The notes: generated by a model from the sequence alone, not told the origin. A stretch of 64,000 bases of DNA from Vanilla planifolia (GCA_023846275.1 JAIUJO010003718.1:64501-128500); one strand, 5' to 3'. Shown: positions 1 through 12,558, counted from the first letter of the stretch. Numbers and translations: made by a program.

Positions 1-3000
1 CGACTAAAGAAAAGGGCTGAAGTTGTACCCATTGATCAAGCATTAGAATCAAAATTGAATTTGAAAGAAGATAATACCTTGAAGAAAGAGAATTCAAATT
101 CAAGAGGAAGAGGACGAGGTTCATATCGAGGAAATAGAAGAGGTCGTTTCCAAAACAGATCTCAACAGAAATTTAATCAAACTTACACTCAACATGGGCA
201 TGGAAGAAATAATGCTTCTCGAGGTCGAGGACAAGGTAGAAATATTGAATGTTACAATTGTCATAAGTTTGGTTATTATGCTTCGGATTGTTGGCATAAA
301 AATAATCAATCAAACAATATGCTAAAACATCAAAAGAAGAGTCAATATCTTTATTGGCTGAAAACGAGGGCAACGAAAGAGAAGATATATGGTTTCTTGA
401 TTCAAGAGCAAGCAATCATATGTGTGGAAAAAGACATCTATTTGATACAATTGAAAATGTGTAAGCAAGTGTGAGTCTTGGAGACTCATCAAAGTTGAAA
501 GTTGAAGGTGAAGGTAATATAAAACTTTACAAAGAGAATGGGTTTCTAATTATTATTTCAGATGCATATTTTATTCCTGATATGAAAAGTAATATTCTTA
601 GTCTTGGGCAATTGATTGAGAAAGGATATATTATACATATGGAGAATGGTTATCTTCTTTTGCAAGATTCAAAAGGAAGAAATATTACTAAAGTGAAGAT
701 GTCGACAAATGTTATGTTTTCTCTTCAATTAAAGTCAACAAGTGAAGTTTGTTATCTTGGGCATCTTTTAAATGATTCTTTGAATATGCATCTAAGGTAT
801 GGTCACCTTAACTTTGGAGGTTTGAAATTATTGGCAAAAGAAGGAATGGTGAAAAGTCTTCCTTTATTGGATGATCCAAATCATATATGTGAGCTTGTAT
901 ACTTGGAAAACAACATCGTCTACCATTTCAAAAGAATAATACTTGGAGAGCTAAAAGACCATTGCAGCTTATTCATACAGACATTTGTGGTCCATTGGTG
1001 CCATTATCAAATGGAGGTAACAAGTATTTTATTACTTTAATAGATGATTTTAGTAGAAAAATATGAACATATTTTATTAAGGAGAAATCTGTTGTTATCT
1101 CCATATTTAAAGAGTTCAAATGTAAGGTTGAAAAAGAGAGTGGGCTATTCATTCAATGCCTTAGATCTGATAGAGGTGGTGAGTACACTTCAAATGAATT
1201 TATTCAATTATGTAAGCAAGAAGGCATACGACATCAACTTACCACAAGTTATACTCCACAACAAAATGGAGTGGCTGAAAGAAGAAATCGTACTATCCTT
1301 GATATGACAAGGACAATGATGAGAGAGAGGAATATGCCAAAAGAATTTTGGGCAGAAGCAGTTGCATGTTCAACTTATTTGTTGAATCGATGTCCTACTA
1401 AAGCTGTGCATTATGTGACTCCACAAGAAGCTTAGAGTGGATATACACCAAGTGTTTCTCATTTTCAAATATTTGGTTGTATTGCATATGCACAGGTACC
1501 TAATGCAATAAGGAAGAAATTAGATGATAAAAGTGAAAAATACACATTCATTGGGTATAGTGAGGAGTCAAAAGCCTACAAACTCTACAATCCTTTAACC
1601 AAAAAGATGTTTATTAGCCATGATGTTGTGTTTGTAGAAGAAGATACTTGGAAGTAGAAAAAAGAGAAGGATGATAAAACTATCACACTTGGGCAAGAAG
1701 AAGAAATTCAAAATCAACAAACTCATGATTTGAATTCTCCAACAAGCTCTTCCTTAAGAACAACTATTATACAAAAGACAGCACATCCTATTGACTCAAG
1801 CAGAAAGATGAAAAGTCTACAAGAAATATATGAGCAAACTTCTCAGTATTCTAACTTATTCTATTATTTTGCTGATAATGAACCTATTCCTTTTGATGAA
1901 GCAGTGCATGATATAAATTGGCAAAAAGCTATGGATAAAGAAATAACATATATAGAAAAGAATAATACATGGGAGTTGGTTGATCTCCCTCCTCAAAAGA
2001 AACTCATAGGAGTGAAATGGGTTTACAAGATCAAGCATAAAGCAGATGGAACAGTGGACAGATACAAGCCAAGGCTTGTGACAAAAGGCTTTAAGCAAAA
2101 ATATGGTATAGACTACAACGAGGTATTTGCTCTAGTTGCTCGATTAGATACAATGAAGTTGATTTTAGCACTTGCAGCACATCATGGATGGAAGATATGT
2201 CAACTTGATTTTAAATCTGCATTTTTGAATAGAGTTTTAGAAGAAGTTTATATTGATCAACCTGAAGGTTACAAAATTGTGAGTGATCCACATAAAGTTT
2301 ATCGTTTGAAAAAGGCTTTATATGGATTAAAACAAGCACCAAGAGCATGGAATACTAAAGATTGATGGATATCTTCAACAACAAGGATTCCAAAAATGTC
2401 CATTTGAGTATACAGTTTGCATTAAGACAACTCAAAATGATATTCTTATAGTTTGTCTTTATGTAGATGATTTGTTTTATACAAGAAATTCTTTTGAATT
2501 ATTTCAAGAATTCAAAAGAACTATGTAGTATGAATTTGACATGACAGATAATGGTGAAATGTATTACTTCCTTAGTTTGAAAGTAAAGCAAATGACAACT
2601 GGAATTCAAATCTCTCAAAGAAGATATGCTACTGAACTTCTAAAGAAGTTTAGAATAGAAGATTGTAAATCAGTGACAACACCACTTGATGTGAGAATGA
2701 AAATAAGCAGAGAAAGAGAAGGAAACAATATTAACTCTACTTTATTTAAAAGTCTTGTAGGTAGTCTTCGTTACATCACTATCACAAAACCTGATATTCT
2801 ATATTCTGTTGGACTCATTAGTCGATATATGGAAAATCCAAAGGAAACACATTGGATGGTTGCAAAAAGAATACTAAGATATATTAAAGGAACACTTGAT
2901 TATGGTTTGCATTTCACTAACCAAAGTGGGACAGATTTATGTGGCTACTCTGATAGTGATTGGGGAGATGATATAGATGAAAGGAAGAGTACAACTGGTT

Positions 3001-3404
3001 AATGTTTCTTCTTAGGATCATCAGTATTTATGTGGAGATCGGCTAAACAAGATGTCATTGCTCTTTCATCTTGTGAAACAGAGTATATTGCAGCTTCATC
3101 AACAATTTGTGAAGCAATTTGGTTACGGAATTTATTGCAGGAGTTACATCATCAACAAGAAGAGCCAACAACTATATTTATTGATAATATGTCAGCCATC
3201 AAATTAGCCAAAAATCCAATTCAACATGGGAGAAGCAAGCATATCGAGACAAGGTATTTTTTTCTTCGTGATCATGTCAACAAGGAGACTATAAGTATGG
3301 TACATTGTAGTATTGAAGAACAAATGACTGATATTTTTACTAAATCACTTGGAGTGAAGAAGTTTCAAGAATTACGAAATCAATTAGTGTTGAAGATACT
3401 TTAA
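1..3404 (+). pseudogene. Ty1/copia gag-pol polyprotein, degenerate, 5' end outside window
   Basis: The domains run in copia order: gag tail with an Arg-Gly-rich stretch (about 100-240), CCHC zinc knuckle (250-291), aspartic protease (about 390-430), GAG-pre-integrase, integrase (about 900-1500), reverse transcriptase (about 1900-2560) and RNase H (about 3030-3300). The integrase DDE triad is readable (HTD, RSD, NGVAE) and the RT keeps YVDD near 2470. It is dead: the zinc-knuckle His is Tyr, the protease DSGA is DSRA, and the frame is broken near 360-475 and by an extra base near 2358. Stops interrupt it at 1064, 1433, 1655, 2526 and 3000. In a live element this polyprotein makes the particle, copies the RNA and integrates the cDNA. 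The 5' LTR must lie left of the window. Confidence 0.95.
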
Positions 3405-3406
3405 GT

Positions 3407-3418
3407 TTGAGGGGGAGT
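3407..3418 (+). promoter_or_regulatory. Polypurine tract of the copia element
   Basis: A G-rich purine run lies immediately after the RNase H stop and just before the LTR TG. This is the plus-strand primer position in copia elements. Confidence 0.75.
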
Positions 3419-3420
3419 AA

Positions 3421-3692
3421 TGTTAGCAAACTTTAAGCATTTGGTTAGCACTTTTTTAGTATGGTTAGCATATTTTAAGTATTTTGTTAATTTGTTAAGT
3501 ATTTTTAGGAAACAAACTTTCGAATTAAGAGAAATTATTTAGGGAATTGGTTATGTTTTTTGGCTATAAATAGATGTAAGTGTTGCTTTGTAAATATGCA
3601 TTTATGAATGAAAAGTTCATAGTTTCTTTCTTCCCTCTCCTTAAGCTTTCTGCTGTCATTTTCAAATTTCTCCCAATATTCTATTTCCATCA
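3421..3692 (+). repeat. 3' LTR of the copia element (TG...CA, about 272 bp)
   Basis: It begins TGTTAG two bases after the polypurine tract and ends CCATCA. A TATA box (TATAAATAG, 3565-3573) sits in the expected place for the U3/R boundary. Its start holds several degenerate GGTTAGCA copies. LINE coding sequence begins directly after the CA, so the right boundary is sharp. The matching 5' LTR is outside the window, so the ends are inferred. Confidence 0.75.
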
Positions 3693-5457
3693 CGTCAACC
3701 TCATGCTCCAGAAGATTGACGAGCAGGTTTTGAAATGACGTATCAGGCCACTATCACTTGCTGAGAGAGTCTCCATGATCAAGTGTGTCCTCAATGCTAT
3801 CCCAAGTCACTTGTTGAGCCACTACGTCTTGTCGAAGCGTGCCATTGACATGGTGGAGCGGAAGATAAGGAACTTTCTATGGTGCGGTGCTAGTGGCTCA
3901 AGAATGATGCACTATGCGAGCTGGGATACTGTCACCTTGCCTAAAGATGTGGGCAGCCTTGGCCTCCTAGACATGCGCACCTAGCAGCGGGTCCTGCTCA
4001 TGAAGCAATGCAAGAGATTGATCGGTCGAGAGGAAAACTCCTGGGTGCACATCATGAGAACTAAATATGGTGCAGCACAAAACCTTGTTAGGACACTGCG
4101 GGGAGCCTCCCATGCATGCAGACTCATCGCTGCTGCCATGTCGTATGCCCTCGCTAACTCTGTATGGAGGATTGGCAATGGCAATGATGTTCTATTCGCG
4201 GAGGACAATTGGCTTGGTGTGCTCCCAATCAGTTGGTGGCCCACCTTCATCAACATGGACGTTGACTGGCCAAAACACGTGAGCGCGTGTATTGTTGAGA
4301 CTGGCATTTGGAATGAAGACAGCGTCCGAGCTTGGGCCAGTGACCTCCTGTATGAACGCATAATGCATTTGCCCTGGGCTCAGAATCATGACACACTCCT
4401 GCAGTCACATACGGAATCGACCAAGGTCAACAACTCAAAAATCTACATGCAGTTACGTTGCGAAAGAGCTGGTGGCTGCATGGGAAGCCCTAATGCTGAC
4501 ACGGAGCATCTCAAAAGGATCTAGAAAGTAAAGGCTCTGCCCAGGGTGCGATTCTTCTTATGACGCTTGGTGGGGGACCATCTCCCTACAGCAATTTGGA
4601 TAGCTCGCAGGAGACTCGTTGTGTGCAGCAGTTGCGTATGGGGGTGTAATACTGATGAGACACCAGAGCATATAATGTGGGAGTGTTCGTGTGCACAGGA
4701 GCTTTGGAGCAGTTACCAGCTTCGTGGGGCCGTCACCGCACTTGGCCTCCGCCCTCGAGAGAGTACTGGGGTGTCTTTCATGCAACGGTTCCTCGAATAT
4801 GTGGCGTTGCCTATGCGGCGCGAAGTCAACGGCGTATTGCATGCTGCAACCTTAGCCACAGGGATGTATTACATCTGGGAGCTCCGCAATGTGAAGAAGC
4901 ACAACGACGAAACACCCAATTATAGTTCTATCGTGCGGAAGCTGCAAATTGAGATCGCTTTGCTCCATAGAGCTCGCCCATCCACATCCTACGGGAACCT
5001 GCTTAGTTCACCTGAACTGATGATAGCCCAAAACTGGGTTCCCCCTCCCACTGGATGGGTTAAAATCAATTGCGACGCTGCCGTTGGTGATGATTTGGCA
5101 GGCCTCGGACTGGTGGTCAGGGATCACACGGGGAAGCCCTTGCTGGTGATCGGGAGGAAAGTCTTCTCTCATGTGAGTTTGGCCATGGAAGCTTATGCCA
5201 TGTTTGAGACTCTTGAATTGGCTAGGACTGCACTCCCCGAGGTTCGGGCCATTGAGATCCAAACTGACTTGACACTTGCGATGCAGGCGGTGCGTACCAC
5301 TCTCACCCAGGTGCCCGCGGGAGGTGTTTTTGCTAAGGAAATTCTGCATGCTCGAGCCCTTGACGCCCTTGTCATCACGCACATCCAGAGGGACGGTAAC
5401 GGGCCGGCGGATTGGGCTGCGCTCGCTGCTTGCCGTTCCGACTTTGCCTGGGGCTAG
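3693..5457 (+). pseudogene. Plant LINE (L1-like) ORF2, C-terminal half: RT end, zf-RVT, RNase H
   Basis: One frame can be followed from the LTR boundary to the stop at 5455. It contains the RT-thumb motif around PLSLAERVSMIK (about 3750), the NFLW block, a zf-RVT Cys/His cluster (about 4620-4710) and a C-terminal RNase H (about 5040-5440). The four RNase H acidic residues are visible in NCDAA, AMEAYA, IQTDL and GPADW. Four in-frame stops break it (3736, 3982, 4522, 4561), and no frameshift is needed. The RT catalytic half is missing because the copia element replaces it at 3692, so the rest should lie left of that element. A live ORF2 would reverse-transcribe its own mRNA at a nicked target. 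It is GC-richer than the DNA to its right. Confidence 0.93.
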
Positions 5458-5690
5458 GGTATGCCCCTCCCTGAGCCTCTACTAAAATTGCTATTGTGTG
5501 ACTTCCTTTTTTATCCTCCATAGAGGATGATGCATGTGTTATTGCCTCCTTTGAATTAAGGAAAGTTTTCAGGGAATTTAATACTTTGTTATGAGTTTGT
5601 GTAGTTGTACTATCATATTTTACTTTTATATTGCATCATTTTTTCTAGACTGAATAAAAGTCTACTCCATAAAATTAAAATCAAGGTAAT
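5458..5690 (+). other. Probable LINE 3' untranslated region
   Basis: This non-coding stretch directly follows the LINE stop codon and grades into AT-rich sequence ending near an A-rich run at about 5670-5690. No gene is seen. The exact 3' end and target-site duplication could not be fixed by eye. Confidence 0.45.
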
Positions 5691-5989
5691 CCTTTACATG
5701 TTGTGGAACTAACTTTTCCAACTTTTCTCTTGGCATCCAAGTATCATCATATGTTAGTTGATTTTATCAATGAACAAGGAACCTACAAGACATATCAATA
5801 CAAGAAGAATGTTTATTAGTAATAAACTTGTTATTCACATAAAAGCTTGGTATTAATGGTATTAGTAATAATTAACTGTTATGTTTACCTGCATAAGAGT
5901 TAGACTGTACCAAGCTATGTTATAAAGCATCTTTACAAGATAAAAGGTCTTGAATATTAAAAATTAGATTAATAAACATGTCTAGTAAT

Positions 5990-7290
5990 AAATAAAAAAA
6001 CATAAGAATTTTTATTAATTTTCTAAGAAATTTTGAAAGGTCTACATTCTCACATATATAATTCTTTGTATTTTGTGAAAAAATAATGCTATAGACAAAT
6101 GTTAATTAGAATAGATTCTTTTCTTTGAATTTATTTAAAGATTTATTTTGATTAATAGCTTAGAAATATTTTATATTCTTTTCTTTAATTTGTTCCTTGA
6201 TTTCTTTATGTTTGTTTGAAAATCATGTGCAAAAGTAAAAGTCAAATAAAAAAATGTGTATAAGCATGTCAAGCAAGTCAACATGACATTTTGGATTATA
6301 ACCATATACAACATGGTGTTTGCATAGTTGTTTTGAAAATAATATTATTATATATGAGTTATGACATAGATAAGTGCAAGTTCTAGGTTCTTAAATTCTT
6401 TTTTACAAGACATCTTAAGAGATTTCTTAACGTATGATTAACAATTTTTGTTTATCCATTTGTTTATGGATGGAAAGCTAAAGAGAACTTAATATGCTTT
6501 AAATAAATTTAAAAGTGTTTTTCAAAAATAAAAGTCAAATCTAACATCATGATAAAAATAATTGTTGAAGGTAAGCCATGTAAGCGAACTACCTTTCTAA
6601 AGAAAAGTTCTGCAATATGTGCGACATCATTTGTTCTAAAACATTGAATGAAGTGTGCCATTTTTTAAAAATATTCTACAACTATAAAGATTCTATCATG
6701 ATGTCATGATGTTCTTAGTAAGCTTAAGATGAAGTACATGAAGAGTTTTTCCCATGCTGGCAAGGAACAAGAAAAGCAATATATTGTTGTACTTTTTGTT
6801 TAATTATTTTGGTTTTATTACCTGTGTAGCATTGAGAAATAGTTTAATTGACATCCTATTTGATGGATGGCTAATAGAATCTAGATTCAACTAAGTGAAT
6901 AATTTTGTCTCATCCTATGTGGCCTGTGATTTCTTTAAAATATAATTCTATAATTAATAGATCTCTAAGTGATGTGTTTATAATACATAATTATTTGTCT
7001 TTAAATAAATAATAATTAATAATGGTATAATTATTAGAAATAGATAATGATTTATCTTTTAGCTTATTATAGATATTTTTCAAATCCTTACAAAATAAGT
7101 AATCATCTTTAATCCTATCAAATTCAAAGATTTATGATTCTAAGAAAGTGATCACTAACATCATTCTAAAAAGTGCATTATTAAGTTTGTTAACCTTTTT
7201 TATTTATGTTTGAGAACAAAAGAATAATATTATAAGTATTTAATCTATTTTGCTTTCTATGAATCAGCTTTTTTTTGTGAATTAATATAT
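5990..7290 (-). pseudogene. Ty3/gypsy pol remnant: RNase H tail and integrase
   Basis: Read on the minus strand, a broken frame matches the plant gypsy order. It shows the tail of RNase H (about 7290-7150), the H2C2 zinc-binding integrase N-terminus (about 6965-6830), the integrase core with MAHFIQC (about 6670) and [12 protein letters not shown] (about 6600), and the C-terminal part with RNKLKK (about 6200) and PFKI (about 6030). Many stops and small indels are present, including a stop just before MAHFI. The integrase would join element cDNA to host DNA if intact. Only about 300 bases separate this block from the primer-binding site, so gag, protease and most of RT/RNase H are deleted. Confidence 0.85.
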
Positions 7291-7604
7291 TTTAAAACAT
7301 AGTTTATTTGTGAATTGATATATTTGATGGATGACTAATATAATCTATTTTACAACTTTTTTGTGAAGTAAATTTACAATTATTTTAATAACAAAATCAA
7401 ATATTTAGAGAAGCATAACAACGTATGCAAATCCCTTTCTTTTTATAGAAAAAACTTTTAGCTAGACTACAACAAGAGAAAGAAAATATCCTATCACCAA
7501 TGGGGAGTGAATTACCAACCACAAGTCTTGATTTGATGAAGTTATTACGATCTTCTCTTTTCTTTCAAGGTGCTCTATATTTCTAAAAAATGTTGATGAT
7601 CTTC

Positions 7605-7617
7605 TGCTTTGATACCA
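7605..7617 (-). promoter_or_regulatory. Primer-binding site of the minus-strand gypsy element
   Basis: The minus strand reads TGGTATCAAAGCA, matching the initiator Met-tRNA primer site of many plant LTR elements with one change. It lies two bases inside the LTR end. Confidence 0.75.
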
Positions 7618-7619
7618 AG

Positions 7620-8141
7620 TGATGTAGAAAAAGAGAGATTAGCTCTACTTGAGAGCAAAAAATAAAAAAATTACAAAATAAATGACGTGGGATGAAACGA
7701 AGTAATTGTTGGAGTTAAAGAGAATAAAAAGTAGTAAAAAAGGCTTAAATGAAGAAAAAATATAATTAAAAGAATAAAGAAGAAAGCAAAGATTTACTCA
7801 CTAAAGTGAATCTAAGAGAAGGTCATATGCCAACTAGAATACTAAAGCCCCTAAGCAATGTAATCTCCTTAGTTACAACTAATTCATCATTTATCTATTT
7901 ATAAAAGACTTGTCAAATAAGAAATTATAAGTAATTACCTAATTAAAAAGTAAGCTTCTTATCTATATTTTGAAGACTTTTATGTCCATATAATTCTTTA
8001 ATATAATAATATACTTCTTATCTACTTTTTTAAAAATTTATGCCCAAATAATTTTTTTAAAAAAAGTATACTTTATACCTATTTGTTCATATTTTCATCT
8101 ATTTAACATTTTAGATACTTTTATTAATGTAGTACTAACCA
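7620..8141 (-). repeat. 5' LTR of the minus-strand gypsy element (about 522 bp)
   Basis: In the element's orientation it starts TGGTTAG and ends ACATCA, next to the primer-binding site. A TATA-like TTATAAATAG is on the minus strand near 7910. Its right half contains an imperfect repeat of about 59 bp (starts near 7955 and 8014, around CTTCTTATCTA). The opposite LTR was not recognised. Confidence 0.65.
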
Positions 8142-9430
8142 TGCACTCATGATGATATATGAATGAGCCTTGATTTCTCAAGACTAATATTTACATATTT
8201 TCTAAATTTAAGAAGTGTTATGCATGTTTTAAATTTTAAAGAGTTTTAATTTGGTTGATTCGAGTTTGAGATGTTGTTATAGGCTATCATTCCTTATCCT
8301 TGTGATGCATCACAATCTCCTTATTAGATGTGTAAGATCTCAAGATAATTAAGAGTAGATATAAAATTTAAAGTTATCATACATGTATGATTCTTGTGAT
8401 CGTCCAGTAAAAAGTTTTGAAAACTTGAGAGTTATTTTAATATTATGTGCTATGTTGCCATCATACATTATAATATCCATTTTCTTACTTGTATGATATA
8501 TTTTAGGCATCAAAATAAGTGAGTCATATAAGCACTTTGTTGGTTGATCAGTTCATTATATGTATAACCTTAGGATAATCTCCTAATCATACTTATATAA
8601 TAAAAACCATGAACTTTAATGACTAGTTAATCTCATTAAAACTTTGATTTATAGTCACCGAGTCTTTCCTCTCAAGATCTAAGTCTTCTATAAGCTTTAG
8701 TGTGGTTGGACATGTATAATGTATTCATTAGATCAGTGCGACCATATTATCAACTTAGAACAAGTATTTGAGGCTTGGGCATACAACTAATCACCCATAT
8801 ACAAAGCCTAAGCTTACCTATGTAGAATTTGCAATTGCTACATTGTAAAGTATAAAATGGTGTTTCATATTTGTATGATTCACTCCACTTCACACATAAA
8901 ACTAAAAGACCTAAGGTAATACTATTTAATCGAGTCATACAAATATTATATATCATATGGGTATGATCATTACCTGTGTAATGATTGCTCTCAAGTAAAC
9001 ATTAATATAATTATATAATCTTGCATTGTACAAAATTTTCTAGAAAGCTTAGCACTTGCAAAATTAATCATTTTATGATGATGATACACATATTGTATTT
9101 GTGCTATCCATTAAAGTATAAGAAAAGGATTGAATGAACTTGAATAATCCAAGTGATGTCGAGTACATTAGCCTATAAACCTAAGTAAAGAGCTTAGATT
9201 TTTCATCATATAGTACGATATCAATTCTCATACTAGCACGATAGTTCGATGATAGCTAAGTTAAACTAGTAGTATTGGGGGATCGTCAAGGTGGTTATTG
9301 TCTAAAGCTATTCAGCTTCGTAAGAATTTAGTATCATATTTGTATAATATGTCATTAGAAGATGTAAAAGCTAGATTAATCATTTTGAGAAAGTTAACAT
9401 ATCTATTGTGGTTGTTTTATTAATTAAGAT
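8142..9430. other. AT-rich intergenic block rich in TCATAC/GTATGA motifs
   Basis: No coding sequence is recognised. Short TCATAC or GTATGA motifs, several as near-palindromes such as TCATACATGTATGA near 8379, recur about every 60-100 bases. A similar texture occurs near 58.9-59.9 kb. Unclassified. Confidence 0.4.
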
Positions 9431-11389
9431 TCTATCATAGCATATATATGTTTTAAGAATAAATGTGAGGATTATTGAAGTTGCAAGATTATTAGTTAGC
9501 TAATAGACAAAATATCCTTTACATACTCACGATTAATGCACTCATGTCTAATAGTAACATTCTTCTAACTCAATTTGCATGACATTTCTCTTATTGGTAA
9601 CATCTCTTCCAATACATCTACTTGTTTCATTTTTTACTTAAGTGTTTGAGGTATAAGTTATTATGTAAGTTTCTTTAAGTGCTATAAGTCTTGATGTTTT
9701 AGTTGTAGAACTTGTTTCAGGTAAATGGCTTTTGTGTAGTCTGCTACTATAAGCTCAATGAAGTTGGGCCTTATTCAAGTTGTGATCAAAGTGTTGTGAG
9801 AGTTTGTGGCCTACCCACTTGTTCAAAAATGTCATTGGTTAGTGAAACCTAGTTAGGTCATCTAAGGGTAAATGTAAGCCAAATGTTTGTGGCCAAATCA
9901 CTTAAAATTTCTATGTCCTTCATATTTGATCTTATATATTCCTCCTTGTTGCTTCACTAACAATTAAGTGCCTTAAAAGTCAAGTAATTTAATCAAAGCA
10001 TAATCGATAGAATTGTTGATTAGATTACTTACATAAACAACAAAGGGTTCACTTGAAAGCTTTGCATCTTAGTGTTTTCAAATCAAGACTTATTATTGTT
10101 ATTATATTCTTATAGTCAAAGTAACCCATTACTTTGAAGATGCCATAACTTGTTTTATAAAGAAAATTAATGATGGGACAATTCACCTTCCTCTTATAGT
10201 CTACCAAGTATTTTTATTAATGATTATGTCATAACATCATATGCCACCAAAATATCTAGTTGTTAATTAATTAATTTAAGATACTAAGGCTACTAGCTTG
10301 CATACTATCAATCATCAATAATATGCACCATAAGGTTCGTAGATGTTTATCTTAAATTTTTTAAGTAGCTATCATGTCTATTATTTTGAATTCTTGCTAG
10401 TACAACCTTATTAAATCTTTACAAATCCTTTTCCTTCCTTTGCTTGGCTATTACATTAAATTTCTTATATTTGCTTCCTTCCTATGACATTTTGCTTACA
10501 AAGCAACCTAAGAAGTTTCCCTATAACCTTACCTAATGATAGCATTAATGTTTTTCCCAAAACATTTTAACATATCACAATGCCAATGCCTCTTAACTTC
10601 TCTTGTCTCTTTAATGGCTGAAATCTCATTATTATGATAACTCCTTATTAGTCATCTTCTTACCTCCTGATGTTTCAAATGCAGTCAATTGAACTCTGAT
10701 TGCCATTTAATGCTTTTAGATACTACCTTCGTGATTATGGATTAGAAAAAATTAGAACAATCAAATATTAATTTTGGTTTAATCAAAACCTTAAATCTAA
10801 TTTCTTTTAATTTTTTTTATCTAAATGATCTTAAAATTATTAGTGAACATTAAAAATTTCTACTTGAGCAATATTTTTCATAAAATTTTCTTATTTTTAG
10901 CATCATTCCCTATTTTTAATAATTTACTTCTAAAAAGTAATATTAATATTTTCTTCTCTATAAATTCAATAACCCATTTTATAATCAAAATAAGTCCAAG
11001 TTTCATTAAATGAATACTAAAAACTCATAAAAAATATAATATTTTTATAAACTTTTCAAAATCTTATAATGTCATAAAAAATTTTCTTATAAAATATTTA
11101 TAATAACATTTTCTTATGACTTTGGCTCTTCATTTTGTGTTCATTTCATAACTAACTTTTAAGAAACTTGTACTATTTGATTTGTAATAATTTTCATTTC
11201 ATTATTTAAAGTTTACTATATTTTTAGAACTTGTAGTCCCTTTTTGTAAGAATATACATTTTTTAAAAAACTTATAACTCATAAAAAATTATTATTTTTA
11301 TTAATAAAATCATCCTTTAGTAAACTTTTTTACCTTCAATGATATTAATAAATCTCCTTTCATTATAATACTATCTCTTTAGGACTTCA
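9431..11389. other. AT-rich intergenic DNA, nothing recognised
   Basis: It has no convincing ORF, RNA or repeat boundary. It lies upstream of the SIRE-type copia tail and may be its decayed interior, but I could not match it. Confidence 0.4.
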
Positions 11390-12360
11390 AATGGATTTTA
11401 TAGAGACAAGATGTATAATATCTTATTTGTTCAAAATTCTGTTGAAAGATAATTAATATGTCAAGTTTATGTGAATGACATAATCTTTAGAGCTTCCAAT
11501 AAAGATATATGCATGAAATTTGCTAATTTAATAAAGAATAAATTTGAAATTAGTATGATGAGAGAATTAACCTTCTTCATAGAATTTCAAGATAAGTAAA
11601 CAAGTGAAAAAAATCATTATTTCTCAAACCAAATATTTGATGAATTTGCTAAAAAATATTTGATTATAAGAACATGAAACAAAGACTCTTATTAGTGCAA
11701 GCACTACATAGATAGAGATGAAACTATAAAGCTTATTGATACAAAAATATTTAGAAGAATGATTGGATCATTACTATATCTTACTACGAGAAGGCCTTAT
11801 AGTATTTAATTTAGGTTTATGTATGATGTTTTAAGATAATACTAAAGAATCACACTATAAGTAATCAAGCATGCTATTAAGTATTTTATAAGAATTAAAA
11901 CTCTAGACTTATGGTATCTTAGATGTGAGTTTATATTTGATTTAATAGTGTATAAAGATACTAAATTTGTAGGTGGTAAGATAAAAAAAAAAATATTTTT
12001 AATATGTACCAATTGATTAGTGGTTTACTAATTTCTTGGACCAATAGAAAATTAAAGTGTGACACTATCAACAACAAAGGATGAGTATAGTTTTATAGAA
12101 AATTGTGTTATCCAAATTCTATAGGTTAAAAAAATTTTAGATTATGACTTAGAATTATCTAAAGATCCTATTCAATACTCAATAATCAAACACATAGACT
12201 TAAGATATCACTTTATTAAAGAGCATGTGTAGAAGAAAGATATTCAAATATCATTTATTTCATCTTCAACCATATTAGTTGAAATTTTTATCAAGACATT
12301 AGCTACCAAAGTCTTCTATAAACCTAGATTGAGCTAAGGTGTAACTAAATATTTTGAATG
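11390..12360 (+). pseudogene. SIRE-type Ty1/copia pol remnant: RT end and RNase H
   Basis: The broken plus-strand reading matches the second half of a SIRE/Maximus-like copia pol. It shows the RT palm block near 11468, where the catalytic YVDD reads YVND (Asp to Asn). Next come the MIGSLLYLT block (about 11760), the copia connection region and RNase H with ALSTAEAEY-like sequence degraded (about 12060). The LRYHFIKEHV block follows near 12200. Numerous stops (for example 11596 and 11808) show it is dead. The N-terminal domains were not found upstream. Confidence 0.85.
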
Positions 12361-12558
12361 ATTACAAAAAAGAGGAAAGAACATAATCCTAAAATTTAGA
12401 GGGAGCATAAACAAGGATTTAGGGATAATATAGGCTATCAATTAAGAGGAGTTATAATTTTGAATATTATATTACATCATTTATTAGTTTCATAAATGTT
12501 AATTATTTGTTATTACATTTTCTTTAATTCTATATCTAATATTGGTATTGTAATTATG

